Shown here one piece after another: positions 43,004 to 55,200 of a stretch of DNA of 64,000 nt. The notes under the pieces were generated by a model. The model ran no database searches. It was not told where the DNA came from and saw only the letters and a program-made list of their open reading frames with translations. This DNA comes from Argyresthia goedartella (lineage: Eukaryota; Arthropoda; Insecta; Lepidoptera; Argyresthiidae), in assembly GCA_949825045.1 (NCBI GenBank), contig OX463813.1:26456001-26520000 (forward strand). Reading direction: 5' to 3'. Both the position numbers and the translations under genes were made by a program. Position 1 is the stretch's first letter. Every line of letters starts with the position of its first letter.

Positions 43004-43802
43004 TGTAACATACTGTATTTTTATCTTCTCGTTATTGTAAATAGGTTCTATAATTGATATAGTTTTTGTGGATTCTAGATTTAAAAAAACAAATACTTGT
43101 ACTTTTCAAAGACTTTCCTTTTTTTTCTCCGACTCTTTAGGCGAACCTTAAAATAATAATGTAACAGTTTATAGTTCAACATGATTTCCGGAAGATTTCC
43201 GGTTAACCTTGTTTCTAAAGCGATGTGCTAATTTCGTACATATTTACTCGAGGCCTTATTATATTAGTGGTTTTCCCCTGACCCTGCAGTTAAAATTTCG
43301 ACTGCGAATGCCTTCGATAGACAGTTCCCTTCACGGCTCCCCGAACTCGCAGCGGGCCTGGACGAAGTTGGAGAAGGGAACATCGCAGAAGCTATTTTCA
43401 CTCTCGAGTAGTTAGGCTGTTGTTCTCAACAGGATACCACCCCACTACTGGTCCGGTCTCTACAACCCTATCGGCCGGACTCTACTTGGCTCCTGCCCTG
43501 CACCGTCCATCATCCCAGCACCATGACCGGTCCTCAGTCGCCCTTTGGACCTTCGAGGACACCTTGAGACCTGCCGACGTGCTGTGCCCTCCTCCTTCCT
43601 AGACGCCCTATCCGTGCCTTCCACTGACGATGATATCCCAGGGGAGTCATTTGCTAACACACAGAACCTTTCTAACTGAGTTCATAACCCACGACCAGGC
43701 CGCGCTCTTCAATCGCAATCCTTCTGAATAAAAGATGTAATGATTACGAGTGTCTATTTACTTTGCTATGTAGCGAAGCGACTACCGTTTCGAGGCACAA
43801 CA
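43004..43802 (+). repeat. Candidate solo LTR
   Basis: About 800 bp beginning TGTAACATACTG and ending GAGGCACAACA. It is flanked on both sides by a TGGTGTA-like word (43,001 and 43,803), which leaves the exact boundary and duplication length unclear. Position 43,310-43,660 is more GC-rich than its surroundings, and AATAAAAGATG at 43,724 looks like a polyadenylation signal shortly before the end, as in an LTR. No second copy exists in this window, so the call is tentative. The short frames inside are not considered coding. Confidence 0.3.
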
Positions 43803-43809
43803 TGGTGTA

Positions 43810-44272
43810 TTAGAAATATGTAATATTTCAAGGGGATATAAGGGATTTCAAATAAAGGGCCTATGCTACACTGTGTGTGACCTGCCATCCAATGTATGAT
43901 ATCATACTCTAAAACTTCATCAATCTATCTAACCCTAAGTACCTTCTGTATGTTTACGTTAATATCTGTAGCCAATAAATGATTTTTCTTTCTTTTGTCA
44001 AAATCCCTACCAACGAGCCACAAAGTGAAGCAATCATCCTTACTCACTTCATTTCATATCAGATAGTTGGAGCAGTTTGTAACTACGCTGTATGCGACAA
44101 GCACGTTTCGTTTAATTTATGCACATTTGGAGTACATAGTTAGAAGTTCTCCTATCTTGCGAACTTATGTTTTGTTGAAAAAGTTATGGTTTGATGAAGA
44201 ACGTACCTTTTATGTTAAAAAGAAAGTCATCATATTCGTAGGCAGACTTGCAATATAGACTTTTGACAGCCG
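43810..44272. other. No gene seen
   Basis: AT-rich sequence with an AATAAA-bearing stretch at 43,974. No recognisable element or reading frame. Confidence 0.4.
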
Positions 44273-44422
44273 CTGAATACAGTTTAAGTACAACTTGAAC
44301 ACAATACGGCTTTGTCATGGGGAATTTGGCTGATAGGCAATAGCCTTACCCTGCTTGCTTGACTACGTAACTTGACTGTGTTGTACTCAAGTAGTGTTTA
44401 AACTGTATTTAGCGGCTGTCAA
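44273..44422. mobile_element. Short foldback MITE
   Basis: 150 bp with inverted ends TTGACAGCCGCTGAATACAG and CTGTATTTAGCGGCTGTCAA, with one mismatch. Inner words also pair imperfectly (AAGTACAACTTG against TTGTACTCAAG). Confidence 0.75.
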
Positions 44423-45444
44423 GATTTTGGTGCAAGTCGGTTTAAATATAAGGTCTGACCCTCCTTTTCTTTTTCCTGAAACTAACTAGAATTTCCCAAA
44501 TTAGATTTAATGGTTGATTAGCTTACTGGTTTAAGGGTAAGTCATTCGCCTTCACGTCTCACCTTCAACAAAGAAATGGACTTAAGACGCTGATTAAATC
44601 AATATGGGGTGCTGTTTTCATGTGTTTTTCAGGAAATACTGGGCAAATCGTAATTAATTTCTGGTATATGTAATTTGACTATATAATCTAAAGATTCTTA
44701 ATTGGAAAACATGTTTGGATAAAATTTTCTCGATAGAAAATAAATACAAAGTCAACCCTTTTTTTATGGTTTTATCCTATTACACCGCAGTAGTAAGTGA
44801 ATATGACTGTGTGATAATTGCAATGTATGAACAATTGTTATTTCTAACGATTTTAAATTTGAAAGTTAATTCCCTGAAATAGTTTATTTTTTATGATTTT
44901 TTTTTACGTTTTGGCGCTTACGTTGTTTCAGATTAGTCGCGAGTGCATTATTGGCATCCCGCTTTTTCTTATTCGCGAGTAATTATTGCATCTCACTTCC
45001 ACTCGACAGCGCATTTTTATTCCATCATCGCCTTAAACTGAAAATGGATTATGAAACTAAAATAAAATATTCCTCTCTGAGATCCAACTTATTTAATAAA
45101 GAGTCTCTTTAGCTATGAAGAGTTCTCAATTCAAAAATTCAAATTTATATTTCGTATTCACGTTGAACAACCAGTCACTTCCGTTTCAAGATAGTGGTTT
45201 TTTTCTATTTCTTATGGGCATGTTTTTATTGAAAATATTATTTTGTAGCTTATAAATGCAGTAGAGCATATGGAGGTAGATGAATGCCCAAGGCGAAATT
45301 ATAAAATGATCAAAATAAATTAAGCTCATTAATGTCCCCACCGAGGGTCACAGGACTTTACCCGGATTATTTAATCACACATCAAAAATACTGATTTGCA
45401 CACCAAAAAAGGATCAGCAAAAACACTTTTTATGTTTTAAATAT
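44423..45444. other. No gene seen
   Basis: AT-rich. 45,325-45,400 shares CATTAATG..CCCCACCGAGGG and CAAAAATACTGATTTGCACA with stretches near 17,884 and (inverted) 53,507, a dispersed repeat of unknown type. Confidence 0.45.
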
Positions 45445-45925
45445 TTTATCTACACACGTATCATAAACCCTCTTTACTGCGTCTAAAAACCGCACGTTAG
45501 ACCAGCGTAATGTAAAACTATTCGGTAAAAACTCATTTATTATCTGAAAATTTGTACATTATGACCATAATGTGTAATTTTTCTACGTATTATGACATTC
45601 AAATTTCGAACGCCGACGCCCGCCTGCGTGTCGCCCCTAGTTTGTTTGTGATGTTGGTACTACATAACATGCTAAACAAGAGCAATGATCAATGCCACAA
45701 TGCCGGTCAAACATGCGGTTCCTGAACACATCAAAGAGAGCTTATGATATGTGTGTAGATAAACTAGTGTATGTAACTGTACATAATTAGGCATTAAAAC
45801 TCTCGAGTGATATTGTTATGAAACTCGCCTTCGGCTCGTTTCATAAACCCATTCTTGAGTATTAATGCCCTCCATTATGTAGCAGTCACATAATAATAAT
45901 AGAGGGCATTAATACTCGAGAGTGG
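45445..45925. mobile_element. Foldback MITE, family M1, copy c, with right arm
   Basis: The core 45,445-45,763 ends in GTGTGTAGATAAA. A long right arm continues through ACTCTCGAGTGATATTGTTA, the near-hairpin GAAACTCGCCTTCGGCTCGT and TATTAATGCCCTCCATTATG. Directly after it, 45,896-45,925 reads GAGGGCATTAATACTCGAGA, the inverse of the arm. This may be the start of a second element enclosing the transposase gene to the right. Confidence 0.75.
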
Positions 45926-46058
45926 CCCAAGCAGCACGGAAGTGTCGTCAACGTCCATAAACCAGCCTATTTAGAACTTAGAGTTCTATATGAAACGTAT
46001 AAGAGTGTCAGAAAAAGCTTTTAGTCGTATAAAAGTGTTTTGTCGGCTAGTATGTATA

Positions 46059-46094
46059 ATTTTGTCGGCTATTATGTATAATAGCCGACAAAAT
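46059..46094. repeat. Perfect 17-bp stem hairpin
   Basis: ATTTTGTCGGCTATTAT, loop GT, exact complement. The arm sequence TTTTGTCGGCTA is also present directly upstream at about 46,039. It lies about 430 bp before the transposase gene and could be a subterminal element feature. Confidence 0.9.
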
Positions 46095-46529
46095 GAGCTG
46101 AGCTCAAGCTGTATAAAAAGATTATAAAGGAATTTTCGTGGGTTTAAGGTGCAAAAACTGAATATTCGAACTCTACTATAAAACTTTAAGTGTTGTGTGA
46201 CACCTTAAAGCTACTTTTATCATTAAAGCTGTACATGGGCTGTATTTTGCATGTAATCACTTACTTATTACAGCTCATAGTGTTATAATAGTATCGATAG
46301 ACACTTGTTACTGTACAAGGGTATAAGACAACTCCGTTCTAGAACTAATTCTTATGGAGTTATTCTACACTCTTGTAATTACAGTAGCTTTATTAACTTC
46401 TATTATGGAGAGTATTATAAAACTAAAACAATAAATTACAGCTATAATACAGCTTTAGGCTGTATTACTGACAGGTGATCAATTTGCTTGGAATCGTGTG
46501 AATATAGACAGTCGGGTTAAAAGTTAATT

Positions 46530-48806
46530 ATGTGGAAGAAAAGGAAAAGAATTGGTGCAGTGAAGAGAAAGATTGCAAGGGCAATCGCAAATAACAATGA
46601 TGAAACATCGTTGATTGAGGAAGTAAACGATGTACGGACAAACCAAAGCGTTGCCATCGACATCCAGTGAAGGTTCCGTAGGAAAAATTGTAGACAAAGA
46701 TGAACAGAATAGTGATGTCGAATGTTCCGGACCTAATGACGACGTTTCTTCGTACAGCAGCGCAAGTAGCTCAAGTGATGATGACGATGAGTTTTCAAAA
46801 AATATATTGTTTCGTCAGCGAATAAAAGAATGGGCTATAGAAAAAAATATATCTCAAGTAGCACTTAATGATTTAAGTACAATTATAAATAGCAGATTTC
46901 CAGAGATATTACCACGCGACGCTAGAACAATTTTACGTACCGTAAAAGAGATACGTATCGAAACTATAGAGCAGGGTGAATACTGGCATAATAGCCTCAC
47001 TGATTCTCTAAAGAAATCATTAGAGAAATGGATTGATGTTCCAACCAAAGTGACTTTAAATTTCAATTTTGACGGTCTGCCCATATTCAAAAGTTCTAAT
47101 AAAGAGTTTTGGCCAATTTTGTGTTCTATACATGAAAAACCCGATATTCAACCGTTTGTAATTGGAATCTACTTTGGTGTTGGAAAACCAAAACAAATAG
47201 ACCAATATTTAGATCATTTCGTAAAGGAAATGGAACATTTAATACAAGACGGAATATATATTGAACAAGTCAAAAGGAAAATATCCATTGAAATAAGATG
47301 TATTATATGTGATTCACCTGCGAGAGCTTACATTAAAGGTAAGTAAAACCTAATTAAAAAAAATATACGCATATACTTTACCTATTTAATTTGATGTTAT
47401 AGCGTCCTGCTCCTTGATTAATGGTTTTAACATCCTTAAGTGACCAAAACTACCGATAGTTACATCTGAAATATTATGTGTTGCTGTATCAAACTGCAGA
47501 GTTAGCTTTGCACGACTCTATAGTTTATTATTTATTATGATTATGTCCGTTATAATTACTGTTGTGTAAATTGATTAAATAAAAATAACGTTTTTTTTTT
47601 CTTTCAGGTGTATGCAATTTTAACGGAAAGCATGGTTGCTTAAAATGTGTAACAGTAGGAGAGTATTCACATGTTTCACACACAGTGACTTTTCCTGAAA
47701 CTAATTGCCGCCCTAGAACAGACCAAGAATTTCGTGAAAAAAAGTATGGAGCTCATCATAAAAAAGATTCTCCTTTTCTGCGGCTACCTGTTGATATGAT
47801 ACAAGACTTCCCGGTAGCAGATTCTCTACACCTAGTTGATTTAGGAATAATGAAGCGATTACTTATTGGTTGGCGCAGTGGCAATTTTGGAAAGTACATA
47901 ACCAAATGGCGTGCTACAGATACCGAAACAGTTTCAAGTTTTTTAATCAGATCTAAATTGCCATCAGAAATTCACAGGGCAGTGAGAGGACTAGACTGTA
48001 TTAGTCATTGGAAAGCATCTGAATATAGATCTTTCTTGCTTTACTTAAGCATTGTCATACTTCCAGACGTATTATCACAGGATGCATTTTTACATTTTCT
48101 AACGTTTTTTTGTGGTATAACAATATGTTCCAGTAAAAACTATAGGCACTTACTTCCTTTGGCAAAAGAACTCCTCCAGTATTTTGTTGAACACTATAAA
48201 GACTTTTACGGAAAAGATTATGTAACTAGTAATGTTCATAATATAGTCCATGTAGCAGATGAAGTACAACGGTGTCGCCCACTACATACATTTAGCGCTT
48301 ATCCTTTTGAAAACAAGCTGTATTTAATTAAAAGAATGCTTAGGCACGGCAATAAACCTCTTGCTCAAGTTGCAAAAAGATTAAGTGAAGATTCAGCATC
48401 CATGAAAACTACCAGTAGCAGCAGCAGAGAAAATCAACAACTCACAAGTCGTGAACCTTTTGTATCTACTAATAGCAGGAAATTAACTGTGCTACATTTA
48501 AAAGATTGTATAATATCATCAAAATCACATGATAAATATTTTTTATGTACCAATAATGAAGTCATGGAAACAAAAACAATTACTGTTGTTGGCAGTGAAA
48601 TAGAAATATATGGCTATAAAATTACAGACTTGACAGAACTTTTTGAAAAACCGGTGAAATCATCATACTTGAATATAGTCAAAGCAAAATTACAATCTAA
48701 CATGCGAACAGAAATAGTTGTTTATCCCAAAGATATAAAGACTAAACTAGTATGTATTGAACACAAAAATGAATTGTACTTCATACCCCTTTTACATACA
48801 GTTTAA
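46530..48806 (+). CDS. Two-exon transposase-like gene (family with DUF4218-like C-terminus)
   Basis: Exon 1 is 46,630-47,338 and exon 2 is 47,608-48,806, joined across a clear GTAAGT...TTTCTTTCAG intron in phase 1. The join gives 635 codons. The N-terminus is Ser/Asp-rich (SSYSSASSSSDDDDEF). Then come FNFDGLPIFKSSNKEFWPIL (Asp 148) and CIICDSPARAYIKG (Asp 228) running over the splice into NGKHGCLKC. DFPVADSLHLVDLGIMKRLL follows, then a DUF4218-like VTSNVHNIVHVADEVQRC and FSAYPFENKLYLIKRM. These are hallmarks of a large insect family of transposase-derived proteins, possibly CACTA/EnSpm-related. An ATG at 46,530 opens a different frame (MWKKRKRIGAVKRKIARAIA, basic) that stops at 46,668. It may be the true N-terminus, lost by a frameshift, or a separate short leader. 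Confidence 0.8.
47339..47607 (+). other. Intron of the transposase-like gene
   Basis: 269 bp. The donor is AAAG|GTAAGT, and a long T-rich run precedes the acceptor TTTCTTTCAG|GTG. Removing it joins IKG to VCNFNGKHGCLKC in frame. Retention would stop translation at once, so splicing is expected. Confidence 0.88.
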
Positions 48807-49009
48807 GTTTATGAGAGAAATAAAATTTCACAAGATCGAGTTAATGTATTTTATTTGTTACCTACTAATTAATGATATTATTAATTATTACAGAACTTTT
48901 TGTAGGTTTAGAAGACAAGCACAGCCTTGTCATTATCTGTACTAACTAGATAGGTAACATCTTATCCACGAGATTCGCGTATCTCTTAATTTTTTGTCTT
49001 ATGGACCTG

Positions 49010-49680
49010 GGTTTATGAAAGTCTAGAGTTTTAATGCCTAATTATGTACAGTTACATACACTAGTTTATCTACACACATATCATAAGCTCTCTTTAATGT
49101 GTTCAGGAACTGCATGTTCAACCGGCATGGTGGCATTGATAATTCCTTTGCACTTGTTTAGCTTGTTCAGTAGTACCAACTTTACAAACAAAGTTGGGGC
49201 GGCACGCAGGCGGGTGTCGTCGTTCGAAATTTGAATGTCATAATATGTAGAAAAACTACACATTATGGTCATAATGTGTAATTTTTCTACATATCATTAT
49301 ATGTTTCTACATGTCATTACATTCAAATTTCGAACGCCGACGCCTGCTTGCGTGCCGTCCCTAGTTTGTTTGTGAAGTTGGTACTGACATTCAAATTTCG
49401 AACGCCGACGCCCGCCTGCGTGAAGTTGGTACTACAGAACAAGCTAAACAATTGCAGAGCCACAATGCCGGTCAAACATGCGGTTCCTGAACACATCAAA
49501 GAGAGCTTATGATATGTGTGTAGATAAACTAGTGTATGTAACTTTACATAATTAGGCATTAAAACTCTCGAGTGATATTATTATAAAACTCGCCTTCGGC
49601 TCGTTTCATAAACCCACTCTCGAGTTTGAATGCCCTCCATTATGCAGCAGTCACATAAACTACTATTATGTGTACTCAAG
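49010..49680. mobile_element. Foldback MITE, family M1, copy d, with both arms
   Basis: The core 49,065-49,528 has perfect TTTATCTACACACATATCAT ends. Its centre at about 49,245-49,293 is a near-perfect palindrome (CTACACATTATG-GT-CATAATGTGTA). Arms extend left to about 49,010 (GTTTATGAAAGTCTAGAGTT) and right to about 49,680 (CTCGAGTTTGAATGCCCTCC, then TAAACTACTATTATGTG). This is the most complete copy in the window. Confidence 0.82.
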
Positions 49681-50195
49681 TTTATGTTTTAATTATTTTT
49701 TGTTGTTCTTACATGTTCAACCTAACACGCCTATTAGGAAGACCTATAGTATAGTATTCTGTCGGAACCAAAATTGATGTGCAGTTTAATATATTATCCC
49801 ATTAATTAATACAGCAGTTACATTTTATTTCTCTTTTATTTCGCTCTCGTATATTATTATCATTAAATTCCCATTAAAGTCGGAAGTTAGCACCCACTTT
49901 AAGATGAATGGTTACCCACACCATACTATGTAACATTTTTTTTTAAATATTGAGTAGGTAGTCATTTAGTTGATTAATTCGTTCCACTGAACATTGAAAA
50001 TATCAACTAAAATTGAAATCACATTGTTTAAAATTATATAACGGAACTAGGTTATCCAGAGAATAATTCCCGTACCTCACAAAAACCAGTTTGTTTTTAA
50101 ATAAACCACACTTATTTCTTAATTGTGTTTTAAATCACACTCCTTACCTTCGGGCAGCTTCGGCGCACTGATTAACGACACATTAATCCTGTACG
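49681..50195. other. No gene seen
   Basis: AT-rich, unassigned. No supported reading frame. Confidence 0.4.
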
Positions 50196-50262
50196 TCAGT
50201 GTCTTTCAACCTTTTTCACGACGCGACCCCCTCAGTACTTCGCGAACCCCCAAGCTACCCAC
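50196..50262 (+). mobile_element. Possible hAT-type element end
   Basis: CAGTGTCTTTCAACCTTTTT and CGACGCGACCCCCTCAG follow the pattern of one terminal inverted repeat in hAT elements (CAGTG.TTCTCAACC...CGCGACCCC). No partner end was found, so this is a fragment at best. Confidence 0.4.
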
Positions 50263-50756
50263 TATGTTTTTTTTTCATGTTAAAAATAATAACAACATTT
50301 CTAGACTAACGCATCCAAAAAGTGGCCTTTAAGTCATGCAGTCAAGCGGGCTTATTCGTTAACTCAAATGACAGTTTAAAATGATGATCACCGAGTATAG
50401 TTTCCAACTTCCAACTGTCAACTGTCAAACCTCACATTTGGTATTCCGTAACTTCGGTGCGCAACTTTAAAATTTGAAAATGGCATGCCGCTTAGTGATC
50501 ATCACTAGACTAGTTAGATGGCCACTGAAGGATATCGACTTACGTTAAATTGATATTCAGTGAGCTCGATCTACATGATATTAACGTTTAGAAGTGGACC
50601 ACCCAAAGTGTCAAAATAGAAATGAAAACGACTGTTGGATAGCAGTGTTTTTAAGACCAATAGGGATATTAATCATTATTGTGTTTTAATTTGGTAAATA
50701 CCTTTGTGTTTATTGTGATTATTCATAATCTAAGATTGAATCATTTGTCTTTTTAA
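50263..50756. other. No gene seen
   Basis: Unassigned. The 3' side runs into the (AAT)n tail of the SINE that follows. Confidence 0.4.
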
Positions 50757-51021
50757 TATTAATAATAATAATAATATTAATAATACCTTGGACACCATTT
50801 ACACACATTAATCTAGCCCCAAACTAGGATTCCCTGTATCTTGGATACTAAACAACGATACACATACTTATATAGATAAATATTATACTTAGATAGATAA
50901 ACAACCATGACTAGGGTACAAACATCCGTTCTCATCAAACAAATATTTGCCCCTACCGGGACTCGAACCCGAGACCCTTGGTTTCGTAGGCAGCATCACT
51001 GCCGACTCGGCCATTCGGCTC
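50757..51021 (-). repeat. tRNA-derived SINE family A, copy 2 (full length)
   Basis: Minus strand from head (GCCGAATGGCCGAGTCGG at 51,018) through B-box-like GGTTCGAGTCCCGG to the tail GTGTCCAAGGTATTA and an (ATT)n run. About 265 bp. It matches the copy at 60,846 along its whole length. Confidence 0.85.
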
Positions 51022-51443
51022 AGTCAGTATTTATCAAATATATTTATATCTTATTAACCTGTCAGTACTTTTAAATATGGCACGAGTGTATTTATTGGGT
51101 ATTGCTTAAGAGCAAAGACAAATAAATGTCTTAAGAAGAGAACGCCGGGCAAGGCGAGCTTTGAGTGACCCCATGAATTTGCTGGACCAAGAATTTTAGG
51201 CTCACTTTCGCTTAACCATAGAAGTCTTCCTCACTATATCCGAGGATCATCGGTGGTATATGACACAACCGTACAAGAATATAGTAAAATTATAAATCTA
51301 TAAATGCTAATATGTAGTAAAATTTCAATATAACGAAATGTTTTACCCACCTTGCTAATTTTAGACGCAACATCAAGATACTCACTGAAAGGCACTTCAA
51401 AACTTTATTTTACAAAAAAAACGTGTTGATGTTGTTGTTTTTG
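51022..51443. other. No gene seen
   Basis: Unassigned AT-rich sequence. Confidence 0.4.
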
Positions 51444-51723
51444 TTCAAACATAGCGTCACGCATTTTCTCACACGGGGTGGCGGAGGCACAATTGTGCCA
51501 ACTTTGAGCCAGTTATTCAATACTCCATTTTGCGTGACAAAGGGCTAGCCCATTTCTGCACCTATGGAGTAATGAAAGTTTCCTCACGACGTTTTCCATC
51601 ACTGTTAGAACGTTCTTATAATGTGCTTAAGATAAATTAATTATCTCATTAGTACATGGTCAGGAATCTTACCTGTATCTCCTGAGTGAGAAGCAAGCGT
51701 GAAACCCATTAGACCACAGAGCT
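51444..51723 (-). repeat. SINE family C, nearly full-length copy
   Basis: Minus strand: a degenerate tRNA-like head (CTGTGGTCTAATGGGTTTCA), the body AACAGTGATGGAAAACGTCG TGAGG, GTGCAGAAATGGGCTAGCC, TCCATTTTG..GTATTGAATAACTGG, and the tail GCCTCCGCCACCCCGTGTGA followed by GCGTGACGCTATG. Pieces of this body and tail are scattered through the window. Confidence 0.6.
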
Positions 51724-52084
51724 GTTTTTAAAATATAAGTATTTCCACATTTTTGACAACTCACGTGATGAACATATTAGCCGCAAAAATTAAGAAAATA
51801 ATGGTGTCGCTCAGTTATTTCGTGTAACCAAGGATATCAAAAAGGCGGGTAATAGCTAGATGGTAACAACTTCATGTCGTTGAGCACAGAGAGTTTTCCT
51901 TCATCACCAAAAGATCACGTGAAATGAAGGTGAACACCAGGACAACAGAGTATTCGGTTGGTCACTGAGCTCGGTGATCATCACTTCACTGTTGTTCACT
52001 TTTATCTCTCAAAATTAGCGAATAAGCCCGAAAAAGATCTAGTCACTAGTCAGGGGGTAGACCCTCATCAGCCTTTCGGGGAAC

Positions 52085-52255
52085 CCACTTTTGAGTTGTG
52101 GCTGTGCCTACCATGCGAGAGGGTTCGATCCCCGGCTGGGGATTAAGAACAAAAAACCCTAGATCTTGAATGTTTATATATGTTTGACGTCGCTGTTTCT
52201 GGTTTCCACAGAAAGAATCAATGTATGTGCCTTTATGTAAATGTTTATGTTCATT
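52085..52255 (+). repeat. tRNA-derived SINE family B
   Basis: Head with B-box-like GGTTCGATCCCCGGCTGGGG, then ATATGTTTGACGTCGCTGTT, TTTCCACAGA and ATGTATGTGCC..TATGTAAATG. It matches the copies at 40,421 and 61,323. Confidence 0.75.
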
Positions 52256-55200
52256 TGTTAATGTAACTCATGACATATCTCGATTCCTTTCAAATAGACG
52301 ATTCAATTTAAAATAAGCAAACATTTTTAAAAAAATCAATTTAAAATGGATTTTCATAGAAATTCATAGTTGTCAGAGATAGAGAATAGAGCGACGGACA
52401 CAAATTCGATTTTAATTTTTTGGTCACTTGTTAGCGAACAAGTCGAGTGTAACCAATATATTTACGGAGGGTCGCGCACGACCCACCAATTGTAAGCCAC
52501 TGCCCACGCCATTAAGATATTCAATTAATTCAAACTCCTTGAGGCGACTTAATACGAATAACCGATTAATTTTATTCTCGAACGATAGTTGATTGTTTTA
52601 TTTTACTGAAATAAAAAGCATGGAGTTAAGGTTGTTTGTGTTGCTGTTAAGTTATTGATTTAGGTGTTTTGTTAAACAGCTCAATGTTAGTGAAAGTGCA
52701 AAGTGTTTATTCAACCAATTCAATAAAATACCAATATAAATAAAAGTACCATAAATAGTCATACATTTCTATCTTAGGTAAATTGATTGAAAGATTTATG
52801 AATATTTTGATGTTTGCTTATCTTTGATATTTCTAACAAATAAAAAAACCATACAGAATATAAATAGCATCACGCCTCTTACCAAACGCAATTTAGCAAG
52901 TTATTATTTGGCATGTGTTTAAACGCATAACAAATAATCCCTGATTTTTTTACCAAAATATCTCAAATCTGCAACAACAATACTGACTGCACCTCAGAAT
53001 TTACCCACAAAATAAAATCAATATTGCAAACTGTTTTACTACTTATGTAAAACCGTAATACTAAGTGATTATCTTTTATCTGAATGTAAACCTAACAATT
53101 ATATTCTTAACTACAAAAACCTAAACCCAAATTTACTTGAATCAAACACCTATTAATCTTTGGGGCCCATAAGTTTCAATAATGAAAACACCATTAAACA
53201 ATCACTATTATCTAATCAATCAATCAAAAATTACCTAAATACAAACATAATAACAACAAAGAACGATAAATCAGATTTTGAAACATATTTTTTGCAATTG
53301 TAATATCATAAAACAAAATTTAATCGGGTAGTATTTAATTGCACTTCAAATATGTCCTATTTTCACAGCAAAAATGTTCAACAAAAATACTCATGTTTCT
53401 TATGCTCTTAGATATTCAACCAAAGACGAATGATAAAGGGGGCTCCGCTTTGCTCACCCCCTTTACTCTTCACCTAAGCTACCGCACCACTTCGCCCTGA
53501 TATTTGCTGTGCAAATCAGTATTTTTGATGTGCGGTTTAAATTTCCCAATCAAATCTAATTAATAAGCTTCAAACATTTCATTGTAAGATTAAGGCAGGT
53601 GCTTTAGCAGGGCGTCCGCGTATCCATTTTATGCCAATAGGGATGTTTAATATATAATTTTCATTTAAAAAGATAAGAAAAAGAAATTTAGCTTAAGTAG
53701 TAAGCTTTTTAGGTTAAATAATAAGAAAATTATTAAATATATAAATTGGTAAAGTAAACATCAATTAGTGTGGTGTAGCAAAAGAGACGAGTTTTAGAAA
53801 TTCCGTTATTTATATGGAGAATTTTGTGTGCAAGCCAGTATTTTAGAGTGACAAAGAATATTTTTGGATTGAAAACGGAATTTGTGTTCGACAAGACAGA
53901 TATTTGTTGTGAACTGTGTAAGAAAGATTCACCTGTTTTGTTAGGTTTTATGATTTTGTTGGTGGTGATGAATGATGATGATGGTGATGTTGATGATGAT
54001 GATGAATCAAATGGTTTATTTGTAGAGTAGTCAGTTTTTTGGTATAGGGTAGGGTAATCAGTGAAGATAATTCGGTTGCATAATTTTATTTAGAGCTACA
54101 GATAAATATTCCCCTTATTATTTTCTCCGCAGCTATGGACATATACATTCCACACGATCTTCACACCACACAAAACATTAAACGGAATTAAAAATTAACT
54201 CACTCTTTTCCCCAAAAGATAAAATACAGTTTACACGAGCAGACATTTCTCTTAATACCCGAATAAAGTTAACGACTGCAACATAAAGCGCATACACACA
54301 CTTGCACTCCGTTCAACGACCAGCAATAGCCTTAAATCTAGATGTACTCTCATTTGTGTGCTAATTTTTATGATTGCTTCGCCCATGTTCGTGTACAAAT
54401 GGATGCGAATGTTTGTAGGTGTTTGTCGGGCTGTAGTAAAATTCCTCACAAATTAGTATATAACAAAAATACCAAGTACTTGTAATTAAATATGCTTTCA
54501 TAGAAAGTAAAGCAGTCACAAACAAAATTGATACTCAGCAGCTCAACACCGACATACAAATCGTCGCTCGATTAAAAGCATTTTTCAACGTCATTAGGCC
54601 TCCGAAAAAAAAACAACGAACAATAAAACGAAACAGGTCGGATATACGCACCACTGGCTTCACAGAGTGGCGCCCTGGTCATTAACGAGAAAATAGGTGG
54701 CATTTATCGAAGAAATAAAAGAATTTATCCTCAAAGAACTCAAGCTCATGTACCAAGGAGGAAACATCGCAATATTCAATGGAAACTTTTGGAGTAGCGA
54801 CGTTTTTGAAAAAGGAACGCAATTAAAAAAACGCGCGGTGTTCAAGGCAGCATATTAAACATTTCTCGAGCAAAACATTCAATTCTCGCTACATGGCTAC
54901 ACTTGTATGCTTATCTTAGAGTTGAGAATCGCTTATGTTTTCAGTGTTTTGTTACTTTTTAAAGTCGATTTAAGACAGGAGTTACCGTTTTAACAAGCAT
55001 GCATGTTTCGGCGGTTCAATATCTTGATGTTAACTTGACTTATCAATGGAGAAAATATGTTTTCATTCATAAGGAAGGCATTTTAAAATGTGGCTAAAAA
55101 GAAGTTGATAAAATCATTATCAACTGTCGGGATCTCGTCGCTCGGGATTTTGTATTTCAAAGTTAAATATTTGTATGGAGAGGCTTTTGAATGTTGAGTA

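Noticed and set aside
54660..54845. Possible exon on the minus strand, 61 codons
   Set aside because: No splice-site pattern or recognisable domain; length is expected by chance.
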